A stretch of 64,000 bases of DNA from Paracidovorax oryzae ATCC 19882. GTDB lineage: Bacteria; Pseudomonadota; Gammaproteobacteria; Burkholderiales; Burkholderiaceae_C. Under the pieces are notes generated by a model. The model was not told the DNA's origin, made no database searches, and saw only the letters and a list, made by a program, of their open reading frames with translations. Each line of letters starts with the position of its first letter. Position 1 is the stretch's first letter. The translations under genes were made by a program, and so were the position numbers. Shown here piece by piece: positions 9,338-17,869 of this stretch. The stretch is from positions 124,001-188,000 of the forward strand of contig NZ_KK366049.1 in the NCBI RefSeq assembly GCF_000687165.1, in the 5' to 3' direction.

Positions 9338-10198
9338 GTGTCCCGTCCCGTCTTTCTTCCCCAGGAAATCCGCCCTGTCGACCAGGAGCAGCAATGCCTG
9401 ACCGAGCGCCACCTGCTGGGCCGGCTGGCCGAGGTGGAGCACTACCTGTATGCGGTGCGCCGTGAAATCGACCAGGAGCTGCCAGGTCGCGTTCCCGCGT
9501 ATCGCAAGCCCTATCCCTACGGCTGCTGCCTGGAGATTTCGGAGGCGTTCGAGAAGAAGCTGCGCGCGGCGGTGGCATCGGGCATCGCGCTGCCCGGCCT
9601 GGACGCCATCCGGGCCTTCATGGGCGAGGGCGGTTACGTGGGCTCCGTCTGGGGCGCCCTGCGGGAGCGCTACTTCCAGAACGCGTTCCAGTTCGGCAGC
9701 CTGTATGTGGATGTCTCCAACGACACGGTGGACGTGCGCAAGCCATCGATCGAAATCCTGCCGATGGCGGAGTCCGGGCTGGTGAACATTTCCAGCCTGG
9801 AGCATTTCGTGCGCATCGGCCAGGCGTACTGGGGTGCGGAGTTCTACGCCAACGACGTGTGGCCGGCGCTGGCGCCGATCGCCCCGCTCGTGATGCACCT
9901 TCCGGACAGGAAGGCCCTGCTGCTCTCGAACCGCTCGGCCTACATGGTGGCCTGGCAGCGGCGGGACCGCTACCAGGCGGCGGAGGCGTATCTGTCATCC
10001 GCGCCGTCCCTGCCGGCGGCGGCGCGGGAGTCCTTCCTGGCGTGCATCTCACCGCGCCGCAGGGCGGCGGATGCACGGCAGGGACGGACCTTGTCCATGG
10101 CGGCCTGCGCCTGCCTGCGCAAGGCCACGCCCCTGCAGGAGTCCATTTGGCTCAACCGGCAGTTGACGGAGTGGGGCGTTTCCGCAGGGTGGGCCTGA
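9338..10198 (+). CDS. Unrecognised 286-residue protein, GTG start
   Basis: I do not recognise this protein. The frame opens at a GTG at 9338, with no closer in-frame ATG before the body begins. It has no signal peptide or membrane segment. Visible features are an Arg/Glu-rich helical start, a central stretch FGSLYVDVSNDTVDVRKPS, then GLVNISSLEHF, and a Cys-rich basic C-terminus with CISPRRRAADARQGR and ACACLRKA. It is preceded by an AT-rich patch (9281-9305) with a TAAAAT hexamer at 9284-9289 that is probably its promoter. It lies alone, convergent with a pair of secreted paralogues. The start codon is uncertain. Confidence 0.55.
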   Translation: MSRPVFLPQEIRPVDQEQQCLTERHLLGRLAEVEHYLYAVRREIDQELPGRVPAYRKPYPYGCCLEISEAFEKKLRAAVASGIALPGLDAIRAFMGEGGYVGSVWGALRERYFQNAFQFGSLYVDVSNDTVDVRKPSIEILPMAESGLVNISSLEHFVRIGQAYWGAEFYANDVWPALAPIAPLVMHLPDRKALLLSNRSAYMVAWQRRDRYQAAEAYLSSAPSLPAAARESFLACISPRRRAADARQGRTLSMAACACLRKATPLQESIWLNRQLTEWGVSAGWA

Positions 10199-10208
10199 AA
10201 ACGCGGTT

Positions 10209-10904
10209 TCAGGGGGCCTCGTCCACCGGGCAGTCCGGCTGGGCCGGCACCGCGAGCGGCAGGTAGTAGTAGGCGGCAGGCTGCCATTGGCCCGGGCCCG
10301 CGCTGTCGGCGACGCGCACATGCATGGCCTCCCCGGAAACGCAATGGTCCACACGCACCGACACCTTGCGGTCCGGCCATTGCAGGAACAGCCGCTGGTC
10401 GGAAGCCCGGGTGACCGTGGCCTTGCCCAGCAGCGCCAGCCCCATGAAGGGTTCGCCCGGCGCCTGCGTGAACTGGGCCGTGTGTTCGGCCGCCAGCTGC
10501 GAATTGTCGCCATCGAAGCGCAGGATGGCGACATCCCGGGGCGGCACGGCGGCCTGCGGCCGGACGCAGCATTCGGGGGCTTTCGCAGCGGGGGCCAGGG
10601 ACAGGTAGTGCAGGCCCGCGGAAGGCGCCGCCATGGTGTCCGATGCCAGCGCGAGCCGCACGGCGCCGGGGGTGCTGGCGTCCACCACGCCGACGCGCGA
10701 GGACAGGGGATCGCCCTGCGAGGCCGCGGCAGGCGCCGGGGTGCGGGGCTTGGTGACCTTGCGGGCCTTGGCGGCAGCCCGCGGCTTGCTGGCGGCTTTG
10801 GGCTTCGCGGGCGCCTCGCCGCAGGCGATCGCCAGGGAGAAAGCCAGGAAGAAGAGTGTGCCGGTACGGAAGGGGGATCGGTGTCGTCGTTCAGTGGCCA
10901 TCAT
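10209..10904 (-). CDS. Secreted protein of unknown function, paralogue A
   Basis: A 231-residue protein with an N-terminal hydrophobic export segment (about 14-28, ending in Ala-Cys-Gly), so it is a secreted or possibly lipid-anchored protein. A Lys/Ala/Pro-rich linker follows (about 33-65). The folded part shares many blocks with the next gene: LQWPDRKVSVRVDHCVS, a CC pair in ECCVRP, and YYYLPLAVPAQPDCP near the end. Cysteines in the same places suggest two disulfides. The family is unknown to me. The start could be either of two adjacent ATGs (10904 or 10901). A 120-base gap separates it from its paralogue. Confidence 0.65.
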   Translation of the reverse strand: MMATERRHRSPFRTGTLFFLAFSLAIACGEAPAKPKAASKPRAAAKARKVTKPRTPAPAAASQGDPLSSRVGVVDASTPGAVRLALASDTMAAPSAGLHYLSLAPAAKAPECCVRPQAAVPPRDVAILRFDGDNSQLAAEHTAQFTQAPGEPFMGLALLGKATVTRASDQRLFLQWPDRKVSVRVDHCVSGEAMHVRVADSAGPGQWQPAAYYYLPLAVPAQPDCPVDEAP

Positions 10905-11024
10905 CGGGAGAAAGGGAAAAAGCCGGGCGGTGCCATGTGCGCGCAGCGCGCACCGGAAGGCTGAGGGGCGAAGTATGGGCGGAGTTCCGGGGCGCGCCGG
11001 TAAAGATGTGCATACCGCAGCGGC

Positions 11025-11675
11025 TCACCGGTCCTGCGGGCAGTCCGGCTGCACATCGGTGGCCAGGGGAAGGTAGTAGTGGGCCGCGGGCTTCCAGCGG
11101 CCAGCGCCGTTGTCCTCGAAGATCTTCAGGTGCAGGCCCTCCGCCGACAGGCAATGGTCCACGCGCAGCGATCCCTTGCGGTCCGGCCACCGCAGCAGGA
11201 TCCGGCGGCCCGGCATCCGCGCCACGGCAGGACGGCCCTCCAACGCCAGTCCGATGAAGCCCTCCCGCGGGGCATGGGTGAAGCGGGCTTCGCGTTCAGC
11301 GGCCGGCTGGGGAGACTCCCCCTCATAGCGCAGGGTGGACGATTCCTGCGGATCGACGGGGGCCAGGGGTTGCACGCAGCAATCCGTGGATGATCCCGTG
11401 GCCGGAGACAGGCGCAGGAAGCGCAGTTCCGGAAGGGGCGCGCCATCGCCGGGCGGGACGGCCGGATCCGGTGCGTCCATCATGGCGAGGCGGGCGGTTG
11501 CCGGTGAGCGTGCGTCCAGCATGGCGACCCGCGCGGCGAGGGAGGTGGCCGGGCTTGCGGTGGCTTTCCCGGAGCGAGGAGGTGCCGCATGCCCCGGGCC
11601 ACAGGCCAGCGCTATGCAGCACAGAAGGGCAGGGCGCACGGCGCGGCGCAGTGCAGGCGGTGATTCGCTGGCCAT
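11025..11675 (-). CDS. Secreted protein of unknown function, paralogue B
   Basis: A tandem paralogue of the preceding protein, read from the ATG at 11675 (216 residues); an ATG at 11699 is also possible, but the MASE- start resembles the MATE- start of its sister. It has a signal peptide (to about residue 30). It shares LRWPDRKGSLRVDHCLS, DCCVQP and HYYLPLATDVQPDCP with paralogue A, with the same spacing of cysteines. The linker differs: A is Lys-rich, B is Ser/Ala-rich. It is divergent from the LysR gene at 11863. The function is unknown, but export is well supported. Confidence 0.62.
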   Translation of the reverse strand: MASESPPALRRAVRPALLCCIALACGPGHAAPPRSGKATASPATSLAARVAMLDARSPATARLAMMDAPDPAVPPGDGAPLPELRFLRLSPATGSSTDCCVQPLAPVDPQESSTLRYEGESPQPAAEREARFTHAPREGFIGLALEGRPAVARMPGRRILLRWPDRKGSLRVDHCLSAEGLHLKIFEDNGAGRWKPAAHYYLPLATDVQPDCPQDR

Positions 11676-11862
11676 CGTGGGACCGGTGCTTCCGGGCAAA
11701 AAGACAAGCGCGCCACTCTATAAGCTGTGGCGTACGGGCCGCGCAGGTTTGTTTCCAATTGCCGCCACGCTGCCGCCAGACCCGCCGTCGCGATACGTTT
11801 TGATGCAATATGCGCGCCTCGATCGCTCTTCGGCTCGCTCCCGCCTGTTCCCATCCCCATCC

Positions 11863-12804
11863 ATGCGCCTGCGCCACATCGAAGTCTTCAACGCCGTCAT
11901 GCTCACGGGCAGCGTGAGCGCCGCCGCGCGCCTCATCAACGTCACGCAGCCGGCGGTCAGCCGCATCCTCTCCCATGCAGAGCTGCAACTGGGCTTCGCG
12001 CTCTTCCACCGCCACAAGGGGCGGCTGGTGCCCACGCGGGAGGCGCAGACGCTTTTCCCGCACATCGAGCGCCTGTTCACCCAGCTCGACGAAGTGCAGC
12101 GACTGGCGGGCAGCCTGCGCGGGCGGCAGCGCGAGGGCGAGTTGCACATCCTCAGCGTGCTGGCGCTGAGCCACGAGGTGATGCCGCGCGCCCTGCGCGC
12201 CTTCCATGCCCTGCACCCCGGCGTGCAGGTGACGATCGAATCCCTGCATTCGCCGCAGATCGTCTCCGCCCTGGTGCTGCAGGAGGCGGACGTGGGCTTC
12301 GTGTTCTCGGCGCTGTCGCATCCCTCGCTGGAGCAGGAGACCCTGGCCGAGGGCTGCATGGTGTGCATCGCGCCGCGCGGCCTGCTCGATGCGGCGCTCG
12401 TGGCGCGGGGCTCGGTCCACCTGGCCGATCTGGCCGACGTGCCGGTGGTACGGCTGGGGCTGAACGACCCGCTGGGCACCATGGTGAACCACGCGTGCAG
12501 GGAGGCGGAAGTGGGGCTCGCTTCGGCCATCACGGTGCAGACCTACCATGCCGCGCTGGCGCTCGCGCACCATGGGCTGGGGGTGGCGCTGGTGGATGCC
12601 TGCACCGCTGCCTCCGCCGACCCGGGGCGGGTGGACGTGCTGGAGCTGCTGCCGCGCATCGCCGTGCCGGTCAAGGCGCTGCGCATGCCCCACCGCCCGG
12701 CGTCCCTGCTGGCCGAGGCCATGGTGCGCTGCATGCGCGATGCCGCCGTCGAAACGCTGCAGGGCGGCGCAGGAGGGCCGCCGGCCCCGGCGGCCGGCGC
12801 CTGA
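11863..12804 (+). CDS. LysR-family transcriptional regulator
   Basis: Read from the ATG at 11863 (313 residues), where the canonical LysR start MRLRHIEVFNAVML occurs; an upstream in-frame ATG at 11803 would add an unusual tail. The winged helix (about 1-60) contains GSVSAAARLINVTQPAVSR. The effector domain follows, with AISVTVQ-type and VSALVLQEADVGF-like segments. It resembles the regulators of opine and basic amino-acid catabolism. It is convergent with the DadA-like gene (4 bases between stops), and the likely targets are that gene and the divergent binding-protein operon. Target assignment is inference. Confidence 0.85.
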   Translation: MRLRHIEVFNAVMLTGSVSAAARLINVTQPAVSRILSHAELQLGFALFHRHKGRLVPTREAQTLFPHIERLFTQLDEVQRLAGSLRGRQREGELHILSVLALSHEVMPRALRAFHALHPGVQVTIESLHSPQIVSALVLQEADVGFVFSALSHPSLEQETLAEGCMVCIAPRGLLDAALVARGSVHLADLADVPVVRLGLNDPLGTMVNHACREAEVGLASAITVQTYHAALALAHHGLGVALVDACTAASADPGRVDVLELLPRIAVPVKALRMPHRPASLLAEAMVRCMRDAAVETLQGGAGGPPAPAAGA

Positions 12805-12808
12805 CGGC

Positions 12809-14077
12809 TCAAGCGGTTCGTACGGCCTGTGCGGCCTGGCGCTCGCCGGCCATGGACTGCGCCAGCTGTTCCGCCGTGCCGAAGGACAGGGTGAAGCCCA
12901 GCGCCCCGTGCCCGGTGTGCAGCCACAGGTTGCGCGGGCCGCCCGGCTTGCGGCCCACGACGGGCAGGCCGGTGGGGGTGGCGGGCCGCATGCCGGTCCA
13001 GGGGCGCAGGCCGGCGCCGGTGCCGGGATCGTGGCCCAGCACCGCGGCCACGGCGGCGCGCAGGCGCTCGATGCGGTCCGCGGGAATGCTCCGGTCGTCG
13101 CCCACGAGTTCCGCCATGCCGGCCACGCGCAGGCGGTTGTCCAGCCGCGCGAACACCACCTTGCGGGCCGCATCGGTCACGTTCACCCGCGGCGCCCAGG
13201 CGGCATCCCCGGGCGCGTCCACCGTGATGCTGTAGCCCTTGAGCGGATAGACGGGCACGTGGATGCCGAGGCGGGCCGCCCAGTCCGCGCTCGCGCTGCC
13301 CAGGGCCAGCACGAACTGGTCGGCGGCCACCAGGGTTTCCCCGTCCGGTGCGCCGGAGCGCACATGCACTGCGGTGACTGCGCCGTCCGCGCCGCGCGTG
13401 AATCCCGCCACGCGCGCGCCCAGCAGGAAGCGCACGCCGCGCGCGGCCAGCAGCGTATGCAGGCCGTTGCAGACCTTCTGGCAGTCGGCAGCGCACTCGC
13501 TGGGCGTATGAATGGCGCCGGCGATGTGGTCCGCATCGTGCGCCAGGGCGGGTTCCAGCTCCACGCAGCGGGCGGCGGACACCGACTCCTGCTCGCAGCC
13601 CCAGGCGCGCTGCAGGGCCATCTGCCTTTCACCGCCGGCCAGCGCCTCGCGCGACCGGTACACCACGAGCTTGCCCGTGCGGCTGAAATCGCATTCCAGC
13701 CCCTCGCGTTCGCGCATGTGCTCGAAGGCCCGCCGGCTGCGCGCGGCCAGTTCCAGCAGCGTGCCGGTGGTGCGGCGGGACGTCGCGTCGTTGCAGGCCG
13801 CGAGGAACGCCGCGCCCCAGCGCCACTGGCGCAGGCTCCACTGCGGCCGCAGCTTGAGCGGTGAATCGGGCGAGAAGAGCAGCTTGGGCAGCTGGCCCCA
13901 GACCGATGCGTCGGCCAGGGGCTGCACGTAGCTGTAGCTCAGCTGCGCACCGTTGCCGCCGCTGGCACCGCCGCCCACCGGGCCCTGGTCGATCACCGTC
14001 ACCCGCCACCCCTGCCGCTCCAGCGCATAGGCCGTGGCCAGGCCCACGATGCCGGCACCCATCACACATGCATGCAT
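12809..14077 (-). CDS. D-amino-acid dehydrogenase / DadA-like FAD oxidoreductase
   Basis: The protein starts at the ATG at 14077 (422 residues), immediately before the FAD-binding Rossmann motif GAGIVGLATAYALERQGW (residues 7-24). It matches the DadA/glycine-oxidase family throughout: GGASGGNGAQLSYSYVQPLAD near the N-terminus, YPLKGYSIT in the middle, GMRPATPTGLPVVG and HTGHGALGFTLSFGTA near the C-terminus. It would oxidise D-amino acids to keto acids and pass electrons to the respiratory chain at the inner membrane. It diverges from an operon for an amino-acid binding protein and an Asp/Glu racemase, so its substrate may be acidic D-amino acids or related compounds. The substrate is inferred from context only. 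Confidence 0.85.
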   Translation of the reverse strand: MHACVMGAGIVGLATAYALERQGWRVTVIDQGPVGGGASGGNGAQLSYSYVQPLADASVWGQLPKLLFSPDSPLKLRPQWSLRQWRWGAAFLAACNDATSRRTTGTLLELAARSRRAFEHMREREGLECDFSRTGKLVVYRSREALAGGERQMALQRAWGCEQESVSAARCVELEPALAHDADHIAGAIHTPSECAADCQKVCNGLHTLLAARGVRFLLGARVAGFTRGADGAVTAVHVRSGAPDGETLVAADQFVLALGSASADWAARLGIHVPVYPLKGYSITVDAPGDAAWAPRVNVTDAARKVVFARLDNRLRVAGMAELVGDDRSIPADRIERLRAAVAAVLGHDPGTGAGLRPWTGMRPATPTGLPVVGRKPGGPRNLWLHTGHGALGFTLSFGTAEQLAQSMAGERQAAQAVRTA

Positions 14078-14410
14078 ATCGATTCCGATCCGTTCCGTTC
14101 CATCCGCGGGCACTGTAGAAGCGCGCGCGCCGCTTGGACAATGCCGATCGGATCGCCGCCCATGCCGCCAGGTTATGCACCGCAGCGGGGCGTGGTGCGT
14201 GGCGCTGCCGGGCGTGGCTCTTGCTATTGGTAGGGGTTGACCCCTATGCAGGCATAACTTTTCGACATGGCATGCGGCGTGGAATGAATTGTTCAATCCT
14301 CCACCGTGTTCCTACAGTGCGGCTGCAGGCTCACCGCACGAGTCGCCGCGCGGCGCGGACTGCGTACCGCCGTTTCCCACCCCGATCATCCGACCCGACA
14401 AGGAGCTTCC
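14078..14410. promoter_or_regulatory. Divergent control region between dehydrogenase and binding-protein genes
   Basis: A 333-base gap without a credible gene. It holds the promoters of both flanking genes. The 12-base palindrome TATGCAGGCATA (14245-14256) lies in the AT-richer part facing the binding-protein gene, and a related sequence, TTATGCACCGCA, occurs near 14172-14183. Both resemble LysR-type T-N11-A sites, so they are candidates for the LysR regulator encoded nearby. No hairpin with a T-run is present. Confidence 0.4.
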
Positions 14411-15298
14411 ATGAAAACCACCCTCTGCTCCGCCGCGCTGCTGGCCTGCGGCCTGATGGCCGGCGCCACCGCGCAGGCAGACACCCTGAAGAAGATCGCG
14501 GACAGCGGCAAGATCACGCTGGCCTACCGCGAGTCGTCGGTGCCCTTCAGCTACCTGGCCGGCGCCGGCGCACCCATCGGGTTCTCGGTGGACATCTCCA
14601 ACGCGGTGGTGGACGCGGTGAAGAAGAAACTGAACAAGCCCGACCTCAAGGTCGAGCTGCAGGCCGTGACCTCGCAGAACCGCATCCCGCTGGTGACCAA
14701 CGGCACGGTGGACCTGGAGTGCGGCTCCACCACCAACAACACCGCCCGCGCCAAGGACGTGCAGTTCGCCGTCAACTACTTCTACACGGGCACGCGGCTG
14801 CTGGTGAAGAAATCCTCGGGCATCAAGAACTACGCCGACCTCGCGAAGAAGACCGTGGCCAGCACCACCGGCACCACGAACGCGCAGGTGATCCGCAAGT
14901 ACAACCGGGACAACAACCTCGACATGGACATCGTGCTGGGCAAGGACCACAACGACTCCATGCTGCTGGTGGACACGGGCCGCGCGCTGGCCTTCGCCAT
15001 GGACGACATCCTGCTCTTCGGGCTGAAGGCCAACGCGACCAACCCGGCCGAATGGGACGTGGTCGGCGATGCGCTGCAGGTCGAGCCCTATGCCTGCATG
15101 CTGCGCAAGGACGACCCGCAGTTCCAGGCGCTGGTCAATGGCGTGATCGGCGGCATGATGAAGTCCGGCGAATTCGAGAAGCTCTACAACAAGTGGTTCC
15201 TCTCGCCCATCGCGCCGAAGGGCCAGGCGCTGGGCCTGCCGATGTCGAAGGAGTTGCGCGACAACCTCGCGGCGCAGAGCGACAAGCCCGCCGTATGA
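14411..15298 (+). CDS. Glutamate/aspartate-type ABC transporter substrate-binding protein
   Basis: A 295-residue periplasmic binding protein. Its start is set by AAGGAG at 14399-14404 and by a signal peptide (residues 1-22, cut after AQA). The mature part matches the GltI/DEBP group: ITLAYRESSVPFSY, GTVDLECGSTTNNTAR (the ligand-binding strand) and AFAMDDILLFGL. It should capture glutamate, aspartate or similar amino acids. No permease or ATPase gene is nearby, so it must share a transporter encoded elsewhere or act as a scavenging receptor. Its stop overlaps the start of the racemase gene by ATGA. Confidence 0.88.
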   Translation: MKTTLCSAALLACGLMAGATAQADTLKKIADSGKITLAYRESSVPFSYLAGAGAPIGFSVDISNAVVDAVKKKLNKPDLKVELQAVTSQNRIPLVTNGTVDLECGSTTNNTARAKDVQFAVNYFYTGTRLLVKKSSGIKNYADLAKKTVASTTGTTNAQVIRKYNRDNNLDMDIVLGKDHNDSMLLVDTGRALAFAMDDILLFGLKANATNPAEWDVVGDALQVEPYACMLRKDDPQFQALVNGVIGGMMKSGEFEKLYNKWFLSPIAPKGQALGLPMSKELRDNLAAQSDKPAV

Positions 15299-16077
15299 CG
15301 CAGTCGGCAACGCAGGCGGCGGGCGTGGAGCCTCCGCGCACCGTCGGCATCCTGGGCGGCATGGGGCCAGCGGCCGGCGCGGACTTCGCGCGCCTGTTCG
15401 TCGAGGCCTGCACGGCGCGCATGCAGGCGCTGGGCATCGCCGTGCGCGACCAGGCCTACCCGGAGCACTGGCTGGCCCAGGTGCCGGTACCGGACCGCAC
15501 GGCGGCGCTGGACGATCCCCGGCCCGGCGCCCACCAGCCGGGAGATGCCCTGCTGCAGGCCACCGGCCGCCTGGCTGCGCTGGGCGCCCGTGCGGTGGCG
15601 ATCGCCTGCAACACCGCGCACGCCTGGCACGGCCTGCTGCAGGATCGGTTCCCGCAGCTCGCCGTGCTGCACATGCCGCGCGAAGTGGCGGCGCTGCTGC
15701 ACGCCCGGGGACGCCGGCGCGTGGGCCTGCTGGCCACCCAGGGCACCTACCGCAGCGGCCTGTACCGGCAGGCGCTGGAGCAGGCCGGCATCGACTGCCT
15801 GGAGCCGGACGAGGCCGGCCGCGAGCGGCTCATGCAGGGCATCTACGAGGGCGTGAAGGCTGGCGACATGGCACTGGCGCGCCAGTGCTTCCGCGAGGTG
15901 GCGCAGGCGCTGCGCGACGCCGGCGGTGCCGAGGTGATCGTGATGGGCTGCACCGAAATCCCGCTGGCCCTGGACGAGGATGGCGCGGGCACCGCGTTGC
16001 TGGACCCGGCCCGCGCGCTGGCCGATGCACTGGCCCGCGAAGCGTATCCGCAGTCGATCGATGGCAGGAGTCCTTGA
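15295..16077 (+). CDS. Aspartate/glutamate racemase family protein
   Basis: A 260-residue cytoplasmic protein. It begins at the ATG overlapping the stop of the binding-protein gene (ATGA), so translation is coupled. It matches the PLP-independent Asp/Glu racemase superfamily: the N-terminal TVGILGGMGPAAGADF, the first catalytic cysteine in IACNTAHAW, and the second in VMGCTEIPLAL. Both cysteines needed for two-base racemisation are present. With the binding protein and the DadA-like dehydrogenase it suggests a route in which imported acidic amino acids are racemised and then oxidised. Confidence 0.88.
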   Translation: MTQSATQAAGVEPPRTVGILGGMGPAAGADFARLFVEACTARMQALGIAVRDQAYPEHWLAQVPVPDRTAALDDPRPGAHQPGDALLQATGRLAALGARAVAIACNTAHAWHGLLQDRFPQLAVLHMPREVAALLHARGRRRVGLLATQGTYRSGLYRQALEQAGIDCLEPDEAGRERLMQGIYEGVKAGDMALARQCFREVAQALRDAGGAEVIVMGCTEIPLALDEDGAGTALLDPARALADALAREAYPQSIDGRSP

Positions 16078-16084
16078 ACCGTTC

Positions 16085-16561
16085 TCAGCGCCAGAGCGCC
16101 GGTTTGGCCACCATCATGTAGTAGATCGCGAGCATGGCGACGAAGGCCGGGTAGCCCAGCGCCTCCCACCAGCGCGCATGGCGGCGGTAGTCTTCCGGCA
16201 GCGCGGTGCCGCGCTCCACCGCGTCGCGCGCCATGGCGGCCATGCGCCATTGCAGCCACAGCACCGGCAGCCAGCACAGGCCGGCGACCACGTACAGCCC
16301 CAGCGAGGCGGCGATCCATGGCGTGGAGAGCGGCCAGCCGGCCATGTGGGCCAGTGCCACGCCGCTGACCGGCTGCACGATTCCCGCGGGCGTGGTGAAC
16401 CAGGTGTCCGCGCGCACCACCAGCCGTGCCACCACGGCCTGGGCCTGCACGCTGCCGCTGCGGTTGGCGAAGAACAGGTAGAAAGCCGAGCCGAATCCCG
16501 TGCCCACGAGCAGCACGCTGGAGAGGATGTGCACCCACTTGAGGACCAGGTACGAGTTCAT
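16085..16561 (-). CDS. DUF2269 family membrane protein
   Basis: A 158-residue protein from the ATG at 16561. It has about four membrane segments, starting with LKWVHILSSVLLVGTGFGSA (about 7-26). The motif WVHILSSVLLVGTGFGSAF and the later WFTTPAGIVQPVSG are typical of the DUF2269 family of predicted integral membrane proteins. Its start overlaps the stop of the DoxX-like gene by ATGA, making it the last gene of a tightly coupled four-gene operon. No enzymatic function is known for the family. Confidence 0.78.
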   Translation of the reverse strand: MNSYLVLKWVHILSSVLLVGTGFGSAFYLFFANRSGSVQAQAVVARLVVRADTWFTTPAGIVQPVSGVALAHMAGWPLSTPWIAASLGLYVVAGLCWLPVLWLQWRMAAMARDAVERGTALPEDYRRHARWWEALGYPAFVAMLAIYYMMVAKPALWR

Positions 16562-16959
16562 GGACGTCTTTCTTCCGTGTGCCAGAGCACGAGCAGGATG
16601 GCCGCGATGGGAATGTTCTTGAGCAGCCGGCCCAGCGGATCGAGCCACAGCCCGGGCAGCAGGAGGGTGGCGATCACGGTCATCGCGCCCATGAGCAGCA
16701 GGGCCGCGGCATAGGCGGGGCGGCCTGGCCGCCACCACAGCCATGCGCCGACGGCCAGGTCGGCCGCGATGCCGGCGGCGATGATGGCCTGCATGAGCAG
16801 GGTGTCCTGCATCCCGGCGGCCACCAGCAGGTCGCGGCTCTGGCCGTGGAACTCCGCCACGCTGGCGACCGCTGTCCCCAGCCAGACGGCCACGAGGCTC
16901 GCGCGCAGCCAGCCCCGTTCGCGCGGGCCCGCGGGCGATGCTTGCGCGCGCCCTGTCAT
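16558..16959 (-). CDS. DoxX-like membrane protein
   Basis: A 133-residue protein with four hydrophobic segments (about 19-37, 48-70, 75-97 and 108-126). The layout and the C-terminal motif PLGRLLKNIPIAAILLVLW resemble the small DoxX-like family. GGAGG precedes the ATG at 16959, and the gene overlaps its neighbours by ATGA on both sides. DoxX-like proteins often accompany SDR and DUF2269 proteins and are thought to sit in the inner membrane near redox enzymes, but this member's role is unknown. Confidence 0.68.
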   Translation of the reverse strand: MTGRAQASPAGPRERGWLRASLVAVWLGTAVASVAEFHGQSRDLLVAAGMQDTLLMQAIIAAGIAADLAVGAWLWWRPGRPAYAAALLLMGAMTVIATLLLPGLWLDPLGRLLKNIPIAAILLVLWHTEERRP

Positions 16960-17858
16960 GGCTGCCTCCAGGCGCGGGCGACCAGGTCCCGGTAATGCAC
17001 GGCCTCGCGGCCCAGGAGGCTGCGCAGCGGCGCGGGATCGGCGGTGTTGTCGCTGCCCAGCATCGCCAGGCTCTCGCTGCACCAGGGCGAGGCCGGGATG
17101 CGGTCTCCGAGCCGTGCGCTCAGGCGGCTGAGCGCGTCGGGCAGCGTTGCCACATGGGCCGGCCCGTGTCCGCACTGGGACCGCAGGCTGGCGACCAGCC
17201 CGGCCATGGGAACGCCTTCCGGGCCCGCGCATTCGATGATGCCCTGGCGGTCCTGGGCCGGGCCCAGCAGCGCGGCCACGGCGTCGGCCAGATCGTGCAC
17301 GGCCACGGGCTGCACGCGGGCCTGCAGCACGGGACGCGGCAAGACCACCACGGGCAGCCGCGCCAGGTTCATGAAGAGTGCGCTGCTCGCGCCGCCGCGG
17401 CCGAACACGATGCTGGGCCGCAGCACGCAGGCGGATGGGGCAGGCGCCGTGCCCTGCGCCAGGCCCAGCAGGAACGTGTCCGCGCCGCGCTTGGTGCGGG
17501 CATAGCGGGTCTCGCTGCGGTCCACGCCCAGCGCGGAGACCTGCACCACGCGCCGCACGCCGGCCTGGGCGCAGGCCTGGAACAGCGCGATCGGCGTATC
17601 GCGGTGCAGGGCGTCGATGGGGCGGCCGGGGCTGTCGCGCAGCACGCCCACGGCGTTGACCACCGCGTCGATGTCCGCGAGCCGGGGCAGCCAGGCACCC
17701 GGGTCGGTGTCGCGCGCGAAATCCATGGGCACCTGTCCGGCATCGCGCCGGCCGTGGCGCGGGGAAACGCCTTCGTGGACGGTGTGGCCGTCCGCACGCA
17801 GCCGGGCGGCGACGTGCCGGCCGATGAAACCGGTCGCGCCGGTGATGAGGACTTGCAT
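16956..17858 (-). CDS. NAD(P)-binding SDR / atypical short-chain dehydrogenase
   Basis: A 300-residue protein from the ATG at 17858, with a good GAGGAG ahead. The N-terminal nucleotide motif GATGFIGRHVAARL (residues 7-20) defines an extended/atypical SDR. VVNAVGVLRD, VQVSALGVD and the YARTKRGAD segment (Tyr-x3-Lys) follow. It resembles the NDUFA9-like complex-I-assembly and epimerase-like branch. Its substrate is unknown. It overlaps the DoxX-like gene by ATGA and lies 11 bases after the DUF393 gene, so the four genes are one transcript. Confidence 0.82.
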   Translation of the reverse strand: MQVLITGATGFIGRHVAARLRADGHTVHEGVSPRHGRRDAGQVPMDFARDTDPGAWLPRLADIDAVVNAVGVLRDSPGRPIDALHRDTPIALFQACAQAGVRRVVQVSALGVDRSETRYARTKRGADTFLLGLAQGTAPAPSACVLRPSIVFGRGGASSALFMNLARLPVVVLPRPVLQARVQPVAVHDLADAVAALLGPAQDRQGIIECAGPEGVPMAGLVASLRSQCGHGPAHVATLPDALSRLSARLGDRIPASPWCSESLAMLGSDNTADPAPLRSLLGREAVHYRDLVARAWRQP

Positions 17859-17869
17859 GGTGGATCTCC

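Noticed and set aside
5741-9898. Open frame of 1385 codons opposite polA
   Set aside because: It is low-complexity His/Gln/Arg sequence produced by reading the complement of polA. The polA frame is unmistakable.
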